A stretch of DNA of 64,000 nucleotides from Eulemur rufifrons (Eukaryota > Chordata > Mammalia > Primates > Lemuridae). Below are positions 1 through 12,168 of this stretch, piece by piece. The translations under genes and the position numbers were made by a program. A model generated the notes under the pieces. The model was not told the origin of the DNA. It worked only from the letters and a program-made list of their open reading frames with translations, and did no database searches. Numbering within the stretch: the first letter of the stretch is position 1; each line of letters starts with the position of its first letter. The DNA is taken from positions 221,062,843 through 221,126,842 of the forward strand of contig NC_090989.1 in the NCBI RefSeq assembly GCF_041146395.1, written 5' to 3'.

Positions 1-424
1 AAATCAGAGGTAGGAGAAACTAAGGATGGATCACAAGAAATGACAGTAGTGTCTAGACCCCCGTGAAAGCTTCTATGAACATCAGTTTAGATTTCAAATA
101 ATGCAGGACAGGATGGAGGATGAAATGGACAAGGAGTAAGAAAGCGATTCAGATCAAGTCCCATCAGTAGCTGCCATGGGCTCACTGGTGCTTTTACCTC
201 CCCTGCCCTGTCATGGTGCAGATGAAAGCTTTGCACAAGTTCTTAAAAAGAAGTGCCAGGAAGAAACAGGAGTCGAAAGCGGCTCTGAGAGAGTGAGAGT
301 TCTAGGGAGTGTGAGAACAAGAGCCAATGAGGGAGAAGCAAGATGGACAAAGTATGGGGAGACAGAGTCAGGGACTCTTTCAGAAGAATGAATCGCTCTT
401 CTCACCAAGCTACACACAGACACA

Positions 425-459
<35 letters not shown>

Positions 460-930
460 ATTCCCCACAAACACTGCACAGGTTCCTCATCCTGGAAGTC
501 CAAGCCTCTCTGGGCTGACTCACCATCCAAGCCCTAAATAACCTGCTTGACCTAGTTCTGAAGAGGATTACTTTTAGCCTTAGTCACTCAAGGATTATTT
601 CTTTATATGTACAATGGCCACTTGTTTTATCTACCCCAGATGACTAATGGACTAAAGTTCCTTTTCCTGACATCAAATTTGTGACATCAACTTCATGTGG
701 CCAGGTTTGTGTTTAAAAGATCATTAAGAGACTGAAACCAATAGAAAGTGGCCTCAGGATTCTAGTTCAGCAGTAAAACTGTTAAATAGATATCTAGGGA
801 TTCCGGGTCTCCTAGGGATGAAAGTGGGTGCTGTTGCCTTGGTGCGATTGCCCCACCTGGGAGGAAGGATGAGGGTGAGCCCCAGGGCCCCCCCATCTTG
901 GTCCTGCCACACCCTAGTCCTCTCCCAAGC
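1..930. other. Unassigned sequence with a microsatellite
   Basis: No gene or recognised repeat family is seen, apart from a CA/CG microsatellite at about 419-460. A 71-codon plus-strand frame at 176-391 exists but resembles no protein I know and has no splice or promoter support. Confidence 0.5.
419..460. repeat. (CA)n microsatellite with CG/GTGCGCG core
   Basis: About 42 bp of alternating purine-pyrimidine sequence: CACACGTGCGCGCGCGCA followed by roughly ten CA units. It is a Z-DNA-prone, length-polymorphic tract. Confidence 0.95.
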
Positions 931-942
931 AACTGCCATACC

Positions 943-1370
943 TGAGGGAGGAGGGAATACCCTACTAATCAGCCAATCATAACTTAGCGCACCAGCTGCA
1001 AAAGAATGCAGAGGACTCTAGCAGCATAGGCATCGTAGAGTCCGAAAATTGACCTAGAACAACCCACATGCAGTTAAGACTCAGATCGTGCAGCTTCCAA
1101 CTGTCCAATCAAAATGGTTCCACGGTGACATCTTAGCCAGGGAGGTTTCAATCCAGGTACTATAAAACAAGTTGCAGACCATAATGAAACTCTTTTTCTG
1201 CTGCAACAAAGGGTCAGGTCATCATCTGTGGAGTATGTATCTTGCTCTGTAAACCTGTATCTTGCTCTTGCCCCATAATCCAATCTTGCTCCCACTCAAT
1301 AAATTTCACCTCATGCTTGCCTTACTTTGGTGTGTCTGGTCATTCTTCAGCCATGAGCACGCCAACAACT
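943..1370 (+). mobile_element. Solo LTR, class I (gammaretrovirus-like) type
   Basis: The segment has LTR architecture on the plus strand. It contains a CCAAT-rich upstream part, TATAAA at 1161-1166, and AATAAA at 1298-1303 followed by a T/G-rich tail (ctttggtgtgtctggtcatt). It plausibly begins TGAGGGAGGAGGG. No internal retroviral sequence adjoins either side, so it is taken as a solo LTR left by recombination. Ends are approximate and no clear target duplication was found. Confidence 0.65.
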
Positions 1371-1595
1371 GAGAACATATAATGAGACTAAACCTGACAA
1401 AACCATTGAAAGTATTTCCTTGTTCAGAGACCAGGTAAGAGAAACAAAAACAAAGACATCAGAAGAAGTTAATCTTTTCTAAAAGAATACCTTGAGTACC
1501 AAGTGTCTTGTTTGGCAGATATATAATGGAGGAATTTAAGAATTTTCAAACTGATGGCTCATGGACAAAGAAAAACATTTAAGAAATTTCACTGC

Positions 1596-2045
<450 letters not shown>

Positions 2046-2396
2046 CTTACAAGTACACAGGGGTAAAATGGTGGCCATCATAAAACTTCAAAAATATAGT
2101 GAATACTATCAAAAATCCCCTCACAAGTTTATGCCTAAATTCATAATCACCCATAGAAAACATAGTCTTATTATTTAAAAAATTAATAATTTCTGGATTA
2201 TCTCCCTACAAAGACAATAAATGTGAACTAGAAAGATGACACTCAAGAATTAGATGTTTAGTTCAAAAACAATTCACCAAAGCAAATTTTTGTAATACTT
2301 TGACTTCCTCTCAAACTCCCTTTATAGGATGTTTTGTTTGTTATGAATCAAGAATAGTCAGACATTTGTAGAAATCTTCAAGCAGGAAAAATAGAA

Positions 2397-2434
2397 GCAC
2401 ACACATACATGCACACACGCAGACACACACACAC
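2397..2434. repeat. Interrupted (CA)n microsatellite
   Basis: CA-rich tract interrupted by CATACATG and CGCAGA words. Confidence 0.8.
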
Positions 2435-2670
2435 AGGAACCCAGAGGAAAGAGGTATAATGCAGGAAGCAGAATAAAATATTTTTTTAAACTGTCGTTAT
2501 TTTCAGCAAGACAAAAGATATTTCACCCATAAAAACTAAACAGGATGCTGTGAAAAAGGCATTGAGAATAATAAAAAGTTTTTAACGACATAGAGTGTGA
2601 CTAACAAATTTTACATTTAATAAAAGGGTTGGGTAAAAAAAAATAAATAAATCTATTAGAAGGCAGAACT

Positions 2671-2830
2671 AGGGAGAAGTGGATGGGTAAATTCACACCT
2701 AACAGGCACAACCCACATCATCTGGGGGATGGGCACACTTACAACTTTGACTCAAACGGTACAAAAGGAATTTATATAGCCAAAACATTTGTACCCCTGT
2801 AATATTCTGAAATTAAAAAATAGAAATAAA
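2671..2830 (+). mobile_element. 5'-truncated LINE-1 3' end, with target duplication
   Basis: About 160 bp of strepsirrhine-type L1 3' UTR (tctgggggatgggcacactt, then gtacccctgtaatattctga and an A-rich tail). It is flanked by 14-bp direct repeats TAGAAGGCAGAACT at 2657-2670 and 2831-2844. Confidence 0.85.
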
Positions 2831-3010
2831 TAGAAGGCAGAACTGTAAAAGACAAAGAGATGGAAACAGGAGCACAAGAGACTTAGAAGAGAAATCAAAG
2901 ATACTATTAAAAATATCAAGCGACTAACAGTAATTCTACAAAAAGTAAACAGATAAAAAGAAGAAAACGAATTATAAAAAACCTAATATCAAATTTTTTT
3001 TTTAATTTAG

Positions 3011-3168
3011 TCCTGGCGTAGTGGCGCATGCCTGTTATCCTAGCACTCTGGGAGGCTGAGGCAGGAGAATTGCTTGAGCCCGGGAGTTTGAGGTTGCTGT
3101 GAGCTAGGCTGACGCCAGGATACTCTAGCCCTGGCAACAGAGTAAGACTCTGTCTCAAAAAAAAAAAA
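3011..3168 (+). mobile_element. Right-arm-only Alu insertion
   Basis: Only the second Alu monomer is present, from tcctggcgtagtggcgcatg to ctctgtctc plus an A tail. It is bounded by a T-run direct repeat (AAT9-10AATTTAG) ending at 3010 and again at 3184. The duplications show that it inserted in this truncated form. Confidence 0.85.
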
Positions 3169-3293
3169 TTTTTTTTTAATTTAGACGAATGTAAGTCTCC
3201 AGTTTGAAAGAGCTCACCAAGGGCCTAGTTTAGACAAAGGAAAATGACACATACCTCAGCATATCAAAAAATTTTGGAGAAACAAAGTAAATA

Positions 3294-3394
3294 GGCTGGT
3301 CTGAGTGCAGTGGTGTTTACAACTAATGGATCACCACCAGTTACAGATTCCTTTGCTCCCTCTCCACTCCCACTGCTTCACTTGACCAGCCTTT
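3294..3394 (+). pseudogene. RNY3: Y3 RNA retrocopy (RNY3-like)
   Basis: The 101-nt segment matches human Y3 RNA along its whole length as I recall it, with only a handful of substitutions. It starts GGCTGGTC and ends GACCAGCC-TTT, and it contains the CACTCCCACTGCTTCACTTG block. The first eight and last eight stem bases are perfectly complementary. It is followed by an A tract and is flanked by identical 10-bp direct repeats AAAGTAAATA (3284-3293 and 3401-3410), the signature of LINE-1-driven insertion. Y RNA genes use upstream Pol III promoter elements that such copies lack, so it is probably a silent pseudogene. Ro60 binding would depend on expression, which cannot be judged here. Confidence 0.9.
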
Positions 3395-3410
3395 AAAAAA
3401 AAAGTAAATA

Positions 3411-4489
3411 AAAGCTTCTACACACTTTCAGAAAGGAAAAACAGGTCACAAAGGGTGGGGAAGCAAAAGGACATTTAATTCTCAACAGCAACACTGAAAG
3501 GTGTTAGGACAATTACTTCAAAATGTTTAAGGAATCATGCCTGCCAGATTCTGTAGCGAATTACGAACTAAATGCAAAGGTAAAATACATTTACAGACAT
3601 GCAAGGGCTCCAAAAGTTTACCTCGTGTGCCCTTTCTTAAGAAGCCACTGGAGAGTATGCTGAAGCAAAGTAAAAGAATTATAACAACAACAAAAATGAG
3701 GCAGCGTGGAATACAGAAGACGGAGAACCTACACAGGGCCAGCACGGGGAAGTCTCAGAATCGAGCAACAGGCTGGAGACCAGCTGGTGCCTGAATGGAG
3801 CAAGAGGATGGACTACAAGAATGGTCAATCTAACATCATAAACTCAGTAAAACGCTTTGCTTTTCAGAAAAATAAGGCTAAGCTTGTTTGCCACCAAAAG
3901 ACCCTCACCAAAAAAACATTAAAAGATATTCCTGAAGATGGAAAATAATCACAGAAGCTAGAAGGAAATTGTGGGGCAGGGGGAAAGTGGGGGAAGGCAG
4001 AAATAGGCTAACACGCTGGTAAATGCAAACACACAGAAACTGTATAAATCCGTAATAATGAACTCTAATTTGAGGAAAAAAATGGAAGAAGATAGAGCTA
4101 AAACCCTGACAAAAATAATGTGTAAGACAGATGGAGGTATTCTAAGGTCCTTGCATGTATGTGGAAGAGAGTAGAGGTAATGAATAATGTAGATTTCATG
4201 AAGTATATATATTAAGCTTTTAAGGGTTAAAAGGAAATAATTAAACCTTCATACTATATTTGAAGTAAGAATTGCACTTAAGAGTAAGTAACCAAACAGC
4301 TCTAGCCAAAAGGAAAAGCTATTCTTTATTGAAGAATTCCAGCCAATGCATGTAGAAGAAATAAAGAAAATTAGAAAGTCACCATTTTGTAACACCTAAT
4401 GAAAAAAAATACTAGTGCAGCAAGGATTACCAAAGGATGCTAAAACCATTATAGGTGAAAAGTTGCTGGGGAACTGAATTGTTTGCAAA
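3411..4489. other. Unassigned A-rich sequence
   Basis: No gene or clear repeat family is seen. Two short plus-strand frames (3537-3794 and 3706-3948) overlap in different phases and resemble no protein I recognise; A-richness explains them. Confidence 0.5.
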
Positions 4490-5050
4490 GTAGCAAAGTA
4501 TCACCCCACAGGTTACTTGTGAATTGCAGGAAGGAAAATCAAACATCACAATGAAGCAGCAGGCTTATGCGCATCTGAACCCCGGGTGAACATTAGCATC
4601 ACTATGAAATGGAATGAGATATTGTGTGGGTCCCATCCCGAGGTGATGCAATGTGAAGTAAACTGCATTGCCTACAATGTGTTCATGTCCAGAAGGGTTT
4701 AAGCTGAATCTAATTAAGGCTTTAGCCCTCACTTGTAGTTTGCAGGAAATACAGAGGTTAGAAGAATAAGTTAAATAACACCACAAGGAAGCAATCAGAC
4801 AAATCTAGAATTTAGGACACTCTCCAAGACCATTGACTTGGTCTCTACAACTAGACAAGGTCATAAAAAGAAAAGAAGGGGAGGGGTATTCTAGATCCAA
4901 AGAAGCTTCTTAAGAGACATAAAACATGATGGCCAAAAACAACGTGTGGAACAAGATTGGATCCCAGGTCACACTAAGCAACAGTAAAAGCTACTGTGGA
5001 AACAACTGGAGAAATATGGACACTAATTGAAACATTTTATATATTGTCAC
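4490..5050 (+). repeat. Ancient interspersed repeat, probably DNA-transposon-derived
   Basis: Phrases such as accacaaggaagcaatcaga and gaccattgacttggtctct recur in mammalian genomes as an old MER-type element. I cannot name the family reliably. No coding capacity is seen. Confidence 0.4.
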
Positions 5051-5128
5051 TCTTGTGTACATTGTTCATTATATCATTCTTTACATTTCTCTCTTTCTTT
5101 TTATTTTCCTTTTTTTTTTTTTTTTTTG

Positions 5129-5400
5129 GCTTAAAACAACAGAAATTTATTCTTTTACAGATCTGGAGGGAGGAGTTCAAAATCAATGTGTCAACAGGGT
5201 CATGTTTTCACTGAAGGCTCCAGGGGACGATTTTTCCTTGCCTGGTCCTCACTTCTAGTGGTTGCAGGCAACCCTTGCCATTCATTCCTTAGCTTGTAAA
5301 TAAATCACTCAAGTCTCTGCCTTTATCTTCACATGGCTATCCTCTTGTGTCTCATATTATTTCCCCTCTGCCAGGGAAGAATGAGATCATTCTTTAGATT
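5129..5400 (-). mobile_element. MLT1-family LTR (MaLR), antisense fragment
   Basis: The segment ggcttaaaacaacagaaatt, then gatctggaggg and ttgcaggcaacccttgccatt, then cttcacatggctatcctc, is the complement of the 3' half of an MLT1-type LTR. It is preceded by a T-run. Confidence 0.65.
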
Positions 5401-5869
5401 TCATAATAATTTTTTTTTCAAAGATGATGGAATGAGAACTTGTATCTACTCACCATCCTGATCAAAATCCTATTGTAATGTCAGAAGAAATGTGTTTAAA
5501 TAAATGACTTCCTAACAGCTCCAGAAACGACAACAAAAAAAGAAATACAAATCAGCAGACTAAAATCATTGGGGGGTTCTTGGATGGATAAAGTAATAAG
5601 AGTAAGAAACAACAGCCCTCCCTGAAGAAACTCAAAGCTCTTAGTCATGGCTTAAAGCACAGCTCAGTTACTAACACCTAGAAAACTCTCCAAAAGCAAT
5701 TGTTGAATGACTGATTTCATTAATTCATCTCGGGATAACTGGGCCAGACTGACTCTTCCCTTTCCTTTTGCCACCATGTCCCCCTTGCTCTCCTTCCCAT
5801 TTTGAGCTACCACCAGCAACAGCTTTGAGTCCAGTATAAAAACTTACTGATTTTCTAACCCAGAGGTAT

Positions 5870-6010
5870 ATAACAAGGGCTGAATCAGGCTTACAGATGT
5901 ATTTTGTCTGGCCTACAGAACACTTTACTTGCTGAAAATTTTTCAGTTGATATCTAAGTTTTCAGCTGCTTAAAAAAATAAACCAAAATGAAACACTAAG
6001 GACTAGGTAC
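5870..6010 (+). mobile_element. Possible hAT-type fragment
   Basis: The words gaatcaggcttacagatgta, ttttgtctggcctacagaac recall an old hAT non-autonomous element. The match is weak. Confidence 0.35.
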
Positions 6011-6170
6011 CCTGGGCCCCTCATTCCTGAATGAGAGCATCTGCTGGATCTGAGTTTATGCTCTTCTTTTTGTTTTCTTCTGCCCTAGATCTGTGTTTTC
6101 CAGACTTCTCTGCAGGGCTGGCTAAATATAGTTTCCCAAGCCTTTCCCCTGGAGATTCTGATTGGTTGCG

Positions 6171-6585
6171 TGTCATGGGTTGAGCTGTAGTTTCCCAAAA
6201 TTCATATGTTGAAGTCCTTAAGCTCCGGTACTTCAGAATGTGACCTTGTTCAGAGATAGTCTTTACAGAGGTAATCAAGTTAAAATGAAGTCCTTAGGGT
6301 GGGGCGCTAATCCAATATGACTGGTGTCCTTATAAAAAGAGATAATGAGGACACAGAGACAGATAAGCACGGAGGGAAGTTGATGTGAAGAGACATAGAG
6401 GGAGGACAGCTACCGACAAGCCAAGGGGAGAGGCCTGGAACAGATCCTTCCCTCACAGCCCTAAGCAGGAACCAACATCACACCTTATTCTCAGACTTCC
6501 GACCTCCAGAGCCATGACACAAATTTCTGTTGTTCAAGCCGCTCACGATGGTACTTATCATGGCAGCCCTAAGCAAACTGATTCA
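6171..6585 (+). mobile_element. MLT1A-like LTR (MaLR)
   Basis: It starts tgtcatgggttgagctgtag and contains aattcatatgttgaagtcct, then ccaatatgactggtgtcct, and ends catggcagccctaagcaaac. This is the full order of landmarks of an MLT1A LTR in plus orientation. Confidence 0.85.
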
Positions 6586-6599
6586 GTGGGTTTGGTACC

Positions 6600-6812
6600 A
6601 AGGCTGGAAATTTGTACTTTTAATAAATACACCAACAAACATGGCTGCACCTAGGAATGGCCTGTGGAGCTTTACAAAAATGCTGATTCCTGGGTTCTGG
6701 CTCCAAAGATTCTGACCTAATTCATCCAGGCTGAGACCTCAGCATCAGTATTTTTTAATTCTCCCCAGGTGATTCTATGGGCAGCCATGGTTGAGAACTA
6801 CCAGTTGGAGAA
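6600..6812 (+). mobile_element. hAT-Charlie-type non-autonomous element (MER5/MER3-like)
   Basis: The ending ccccaggtgattctatgggc and ggttgagaactaccag, with gctttacaaaaatgctgatt earlier, is the standard layout of this group of short hAT elements. Confidence 0.6.
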
Positions 6813-6894
6813 CTCTATGCTATGATGCCAGATTTAAAATAACGGTTACATTTTATTTCACTTTTCTTCATCTTTTAGCTTTCTCATCTATAAA

Positions 6895-6995
6895 TAATTT
6901 AAGTAGCTACCATTTATTGGGGCCCTTAATGATTTGCTGATGGTCACACGGTTCATAAGTGGCAGTCTGTGAACCAAAGTCTCTCTCCACTTTGC
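6895..6995 (-). mobile_element. MIR-like SINE fragment
   Basis: The words ctgatggtcacacggttcat and aagtggcagtctgtgaacc correspond to the complement of the MIR core. Confidence 0.5.
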
Positions 6996-7444
6996 TATTT
7001 AGTCTTCCAACAAAATAAGAGCTAAACCAAATGATCTAAAAATGCATCCAGTTCAAAAACTCTTTAATTTTAAGATTCTTGAAAATGTTTTACTGATGCC
7101 TCTGTCAAGAATGCCTGTGAGCTCCAGAACCTTCTAACTATAAATAAGTGAATAAATTGGATTCTCTTTTTTCTTTTTAAGTCAGAAAAGCATTAGCAAT
7201 TCACTTAAATCTATTTCAAAGATAATGAAAAGCAAAGCAATATTATAGCACATAAAAAAGAGTCCTGGTGAGATGAGACAGTAATAGGCTGAAGCTCCTA
7301 TGAGTTCATCCTTTGGACATGTTTAATGAGATGCAATGGTTTAGGTATCCATTTCTCCTAGTGGCCTGAGGTTGATTGTTCTCTGCCATGTACACCAGTA
7401 TTACCAGTAATTTGTTTAAAGATGTTTTATATTAAAACATACAC

Positions 7445-7530
7445 CAAATATAAAAAGCAATATATGTAACCAAAATGTTTGTGCCCCCATAATATTCTGA
7501 AATTTAAAAAAATAAAATAAAAAAAAAAGA
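7445..7530 (+). mobile_element. LINE-1 3' terminus fragment
   Basis: The text caatatatgtaaccaaaatg, then gtgcccccataatattctga and an A-rich tail, is the same strepsirrhine L1 3' end as at 2671-2830. Confidence 0.75.
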
Positions 7531-7639
7531 TTAGGTTTGAAAGAAGAATTAACCCTTTAATAAAAATAGAGAAGGAAATTGAAAAAAAAAACATAAACAT
7601 ATACTGTATCTTCCTCACAAATCCTGCCATTCAGTCTCC

Positions 7640-8060
7640 AACAGGATCATGGAATGTCTCTGAGAGTTCATCCATTCATCCCATTTCTTATTTGCTGAGG
7701 GCCCTTGACATGCCAGGTACTTGGGGTACAGTGGGAACCGGACAAACCAACTCCCTGGCCTTGGGGGCCTATAGTCTAGTGGGAGACGACGGTCCATGAG
7801 AAGTTTGGTAAGACCTTTAGGAAAATTACAGATTTTGAAGAATTCTATTAAAAGAAAAAGATATTATGCCAAAAAGTAGAGTTTCTGGGGAGAGGACTTT
7901 AGGTAAGGTGGTCAGGCAAGAGCTCTCTGGGGAAGATGAAGAAGGGCCTGGGTTGGCAAAGAGCTAGGAAACAGCATCCCAGGCATGGAGAACAGTTCAT
8001 GCAAAGCTCCTAACACGGGAATAAGCTTAGCGTGTTTGAGGGACAGTAAAGGCTGGTGTA
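7640..8060 (+). repeat. Ancient LINE-like interspersed repeat
   Basis: The landmarks ttgctgagggcccttgacat, tgccaggtacttggggtac, cctatagtctagtgggaga and acagttcatgcaaagctcct recur throughout mammalian genomes in this order. The family is uncertain. Confidence 0.45.
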
Positions 8061-8508
8061 GCTAAGATGTCCCAAGTAAAGGGAAGAATCCTATCAGATG
8101 AGAATGGCGAATGGCCAGGCCACAGATCACACAGGCCTGAGTGCCTTGGTGAAGAATCTGGATTCTACTCTAAAATTAATGGAAATCCCACTAAGTGGGT
8201 AAAGCACACAAGTCTTCTTGTGTCCCTCACCAAATATTTTCTCAAGTACTCACCTGCCAGGTGGGCCAGGCTGGGAGCTGTAAGAGTAAGGCATTGGGAC
8301 ATTTAGCAAGCTTCGTAGGTGACTCTGATGCACCCCCAGTTACGAACGACTGCACTAGCAGATCACAATCTCAAGGAGATGGTACATTCCAGTATTTGGT
8401 TCTCCTATGGCCATTGTTTCCTCAGCTCGGAGAAATAACAGTCCAGCTCATGCGCTGGAAGAATTAAATCATTAAAATGATCATACTTCCCAAAGCAATT
8501 TAGCCATT

Positions 8509-8533
8509 CTGACTGAGTATTAGTCAGAATGAT
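8509..8533. repeat. Short perfect inverted repeat
   Basis: The 9-bp arms attctgact and agtcagaat enclose a 7-nt spacer. A chance hairpin in A/T-rich DNA is likely. Confidence 0.7.
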
Positions 8534-8549
8534 AATACCCGCTGTGGTA

Positions 8550-8677
8550 TTACCTGATATCTCATTGTGGTTTTAATTTGATTTCTCTGATGATTAATGA
8601 TGTTGAGCATTTTTTTCATATACCTGTTGGCCATATGTATACCTTCTTTTAAAAAGTGTCTATTCATGTCCATTGCC
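8550..8677 (-). mobile_element. LINE-1 fragment
   Basis: The words tctcattgtggttttaattt, gatgttgagcat and gtctattcatgtccattgcc are antisense of the L1 ORF2/3' region. An Alu fragment follows directly. Confidence 0.8.
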
Positions 8678-8845
8678 CACCTCAGCCTGCCGAGTAGCAA
8701 GGACTACAGGTGCATACTACCACACCTGGCTCATTTTTAAATTTTTTGTAAAGATGGGGTCTTGCTATGTTGCCCAAGCTCTTGGCCTAAAGTGACCCTC
8801 CTGCCTCAGTCTCTCAAATTGCTGGGATTACAGGTGTGATACCTG
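8678..8845 (-). mobile_element. Alu SINE fragment (old)
   Basis: Minus-oriented Alu, from cccacctcagcctgccgagt to attgctgggattacaggtgt, with a deleted 5' region and many substitutions. Confidence 0.8.
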
Positions 8846-8849
8846 TAAC

Positions 8850-9545
8850 TTAATAAAACATCCTTCTCAGCCAAAAAACACTGGTATCATGCTTAATGGG
8901 AAAACATTAGAAACACTCCCACCATACTCAGAAAAAAGACAAATATGCTCATTATCATTTTTATTAAACATTATACCAGAGGTATTATCCAACACAATTG
9001 GAGGGAAAAAAACACATAAAAGAAAGGAAAAGACAACATTTACTAGCCACAAATGATATAGTTCTACAGTAGAAAATACAAAGTAATCAACTGAAAAATA
9101 CTATAAATAAAAAATATAACTCTGCATGGTGATTTAGTATGAAATAATATACAAAATAAATGGCTTTCACTCATATAACCAACAATTGGGTAGATATGAT
9201 GGAAGAAAAATCCTCAATTTTTGCAGGAAAAAAGTCTAGGAATTAGCCTAAAGAGTAATATACCAGTTCTAGATGAATAATGTCTTAAGACATTATCGAA
9301 GTGCATAAAGGAAGACTCGAGCAAATGCAAAGACACATAATGTTCTTAAGTAAGGAGATGACAACAAAGGTATTCATTTTCTCCCAAGCAAATTAAGAAA
9401 TTTAATGTTCTGTCTGTACAACCAAGAGGGTTTTTGGGGGGAAGGAGAATTAGAGAAATCCTAAAGTCTGTATAAAAAATGATAGAAAAACTTTTTAAAA
9501 AGAAGGTCAGTAAGCAGGGACTAACTCTAAGACATAGTAAAACAT
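8850..9545 (+). mobile_element. LINE-1 ORF2 fragment (decayed)
   Basis: The phrases atcatgcttaatgggaaaac, then agaaatttaatgttctgtct, follow L1 ORF2 order on the plus strand. Stops and deletions are frequent, and it is non-functional. Confidence 0.7.
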
Positions 9546-9559
9546 ACTAAAAAGCCTCA

Positions 9560-9842
<283 letters not shown>

Positions 9843-10134
9843 AAACCCACTGTTTACTAAGGGTGACAGTCTATGGAACTGTCTAACCTGAAAGATAGAC
9901 AGCTCCCTGCCTTCAAAAATCTGACTGCTGCTCACCCTTATAAATCTTCTGGATGCCACTTTCCCCAAAGGTTGCTTTTCCTCTATCAAGCTGGCCTGCC
10001 TACTGTGTCACCAACATAGTTGCTCCTGCCACCATTATTAGAGTTGCTTCTCTCCTTTGGGAATCTCCTTCCTGAAAATCTTTACTATAATTTAAATCTT
10101 ACATATGAGGCCAAGTTCAATTTCTGGCTTGAGA

Positions 10135-10340
10135 GAGAGAGAGCATGGTATAGGCAGAAGAACATGAAGTAGGTTTAGATAAGGTTAAAACCCAGCTCTG
10201 CCTTGAACTAGTTACTTTTCCTCTCTAAGCTAAAGTTTCCTTATTTCTAAAATCAAGATCATAGCATCCCTCTCTTAGGACTGTCATGGGCATTACACGA
10301 GATGAAGTACAAGGCAAAAACCCTAGTAAAGTACCAGGCA
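10135..10340 (+). mobile_element. MIR SINE
   Basis: Ordered MIR landmarks: gagcatggtataggcagaag, acccagctctgccttgaact, gttacttttcctctctaagc, then agtaccaggcac. Confidence 0.75.
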
Positions 10341-10469
10341 CACAAACTTCCCCTCTTCCTGTCCCATCTCATGTCTTCCTAAGTATGCAAGCCTTCAGTA
10401 ATCAGCTCATTCTGCTGCAGCTCCTATACTACGAACCCAGGCAATCTGTTCCTGGACTGGGTTAAAAAC

Positions 10470-11175
10470 TATAAATAAACAGCTTTCTTGAGGTATAATT
10501 GACACACTGTCAGTTGCACATATTTAAATATACATGAACCCATGAAATGATCACCATGATCAACATAATAAATATATCCATCACCCTGCAAAAGTTTCCT
10601 TTTGTTCTTCTCAACCTTTCTAAGTCCCTGTCCCTCCTTTCCCAGGCAACCACCAATCTGCTTTCTGTCCCTATAGACTAGTCTGCATTTTCTAAAATTG
10701 TCTATATAAGTGAAATCATACAATACGTACACTTTTTCATATTACTTCTTTCATTTAGCATAATTATGTTGAGATTCATCTATATTGTTGTTTGTATCAG
10801 TAGTTCATTCCGTTTTATTGCTGGGTAGTATGCTATTAGATGGAAATACCACAATGTATCCATTCACCTATTGATGGACATTTAAGTTCCCTCCCTACCC
10901 CCAGCTTTGGGCTACTGTAAATAAAGTTGCCATGAGCAACTTTGTGTAGACATGTGCTTTCATTATTCTTGGGGAAATAACTAGGTGTAGAATGATTGGG
11001 CCACCTGGTAGGGGAATGTTTAACATTCTGAGAAACTGCTAAAGTGTTTTCCAAAGTGATTGTTTTATTTTACATTCCTACAAGCAATATATGAACATTC
11101 AGTACCTCCTCGTTGTTGCCAACACTTGATATGGTCAGTCTTTTTAATTTTAGCCATGCTAAGGTGTTTATTTAT
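10470..11175 (-). mobile_element. LINE-1 (L1M-type) 3' region
   Basis: Antisense L1 landmarks appear in order: ttgaggtataattgacacac, gatcaccatgatcaacataa, ctattgatggacatttaagt, tgcatttaacat-like, then acacttgatatggtcagtc. The following Alu abuts its end. Confidence 0.85.
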
Positions 11176-11184
11176 TTTATTTTA

Positions 11185-11518
11185 ATTTTTTTTTTTTTTT
11201 TTTTGAGACAGAGTCTCACTTTGTTGCCTGGGTGAGTGACGTGGCTTCAGCCTAGCTCACAGCAACCTCAAACTCCTGGGCTCAAGCGATCCTCTTGTCT
11301 CAGCCTCCCGAGTAGCTGAGACTACAGGCATGTGCCACCATGCCTGGCTAATTTTTTCTGTATATATTTTTAGTTGTCAGGTTAATTTCTTTCTATTTTT
11401 AGTAGAGACAGGGTCTTGCTCTTGCTCAGGCTGGTCTCGAACTCCTGAGCTCAAACGATCCATCAGTCTCGGCCTCCCAGAGTGCTAGGGTTACAGGCAT
11501 GAGCCACCGGGCCTGGCC
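11185..11518 (-). mobile_element. Alu SINE with strepsirrhine linker
   Basis: T-run, gagacagagtctcactttgt, then the linker ttagttgtcaggttaatttc, and an end at gagccaccgggcctggcc. Essentially full length. Confidence 0.95.
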
Positions 11519-12155
11519 TGTTTAATCAACATATCTATTTTAAAGTTTATGGGTCAGTTAATTAGAACACAAGGCTCATTTCTCCTAGTGACATTGCCAT
11601 ACTACTGACACACCAGAAAAAGGCAAGTGAAATTAGTGTTCATATTAGCTCTGAGCCCTGATTTTTTAATAGATGTTCTAAGCCTGAGACTCCTAAGCCC
11701 CAAGTCTCAACTTTAGGACTTCGGAATCTAAGTACTGAATCCCCTAAGGCGTGATTCCCTCCAAACCCTGGTCTGGTTAATAGAAGTGAAAGAAAAGATG
11801 GGGAGAGAAAGCTGAGCTCACTTAATTACTTACTTGGTTTTTAAAAAATTAATTGTTTTCTTGTTTTACACAAATGTCCACATAATGTATCTATAAGGAA
11901 CCTGATAAGAAGCAGATGGGCCACTCAAGTTGGGTAATTTGAGAAATTTTAGCAAATGCAAAATTTATAAGGTTAGGGTAGGAGACAGGGAATGCATGAG
12001 AGGTAGTACAATACCCGAAGGCTAGTAACAACAGGGCACAGTTATCCTGCCTATGTCTAAAGCAAGGAGGGAGAGAATGGTTACTAGTGGGTGCTAGAAC
12101 CCAGAAACTTAGGCAACTGTGTGGAGAGGACCTTCAGTTGAGGGACACTGACAGT
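11519..12155. other. Unassigned sequence
   Basis: No gene, RNA or identifiable repeat is seen between the two Alus. Confidence 0.4.
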
Positions 12156-12168
12156 CTGCAGCAGCCTT

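Noticed and set aside
211..474. Minus-strand frame with a VCVCVC/ARARV run.
   Set aside because: The run is the translation of the CA/CG microsatellite.
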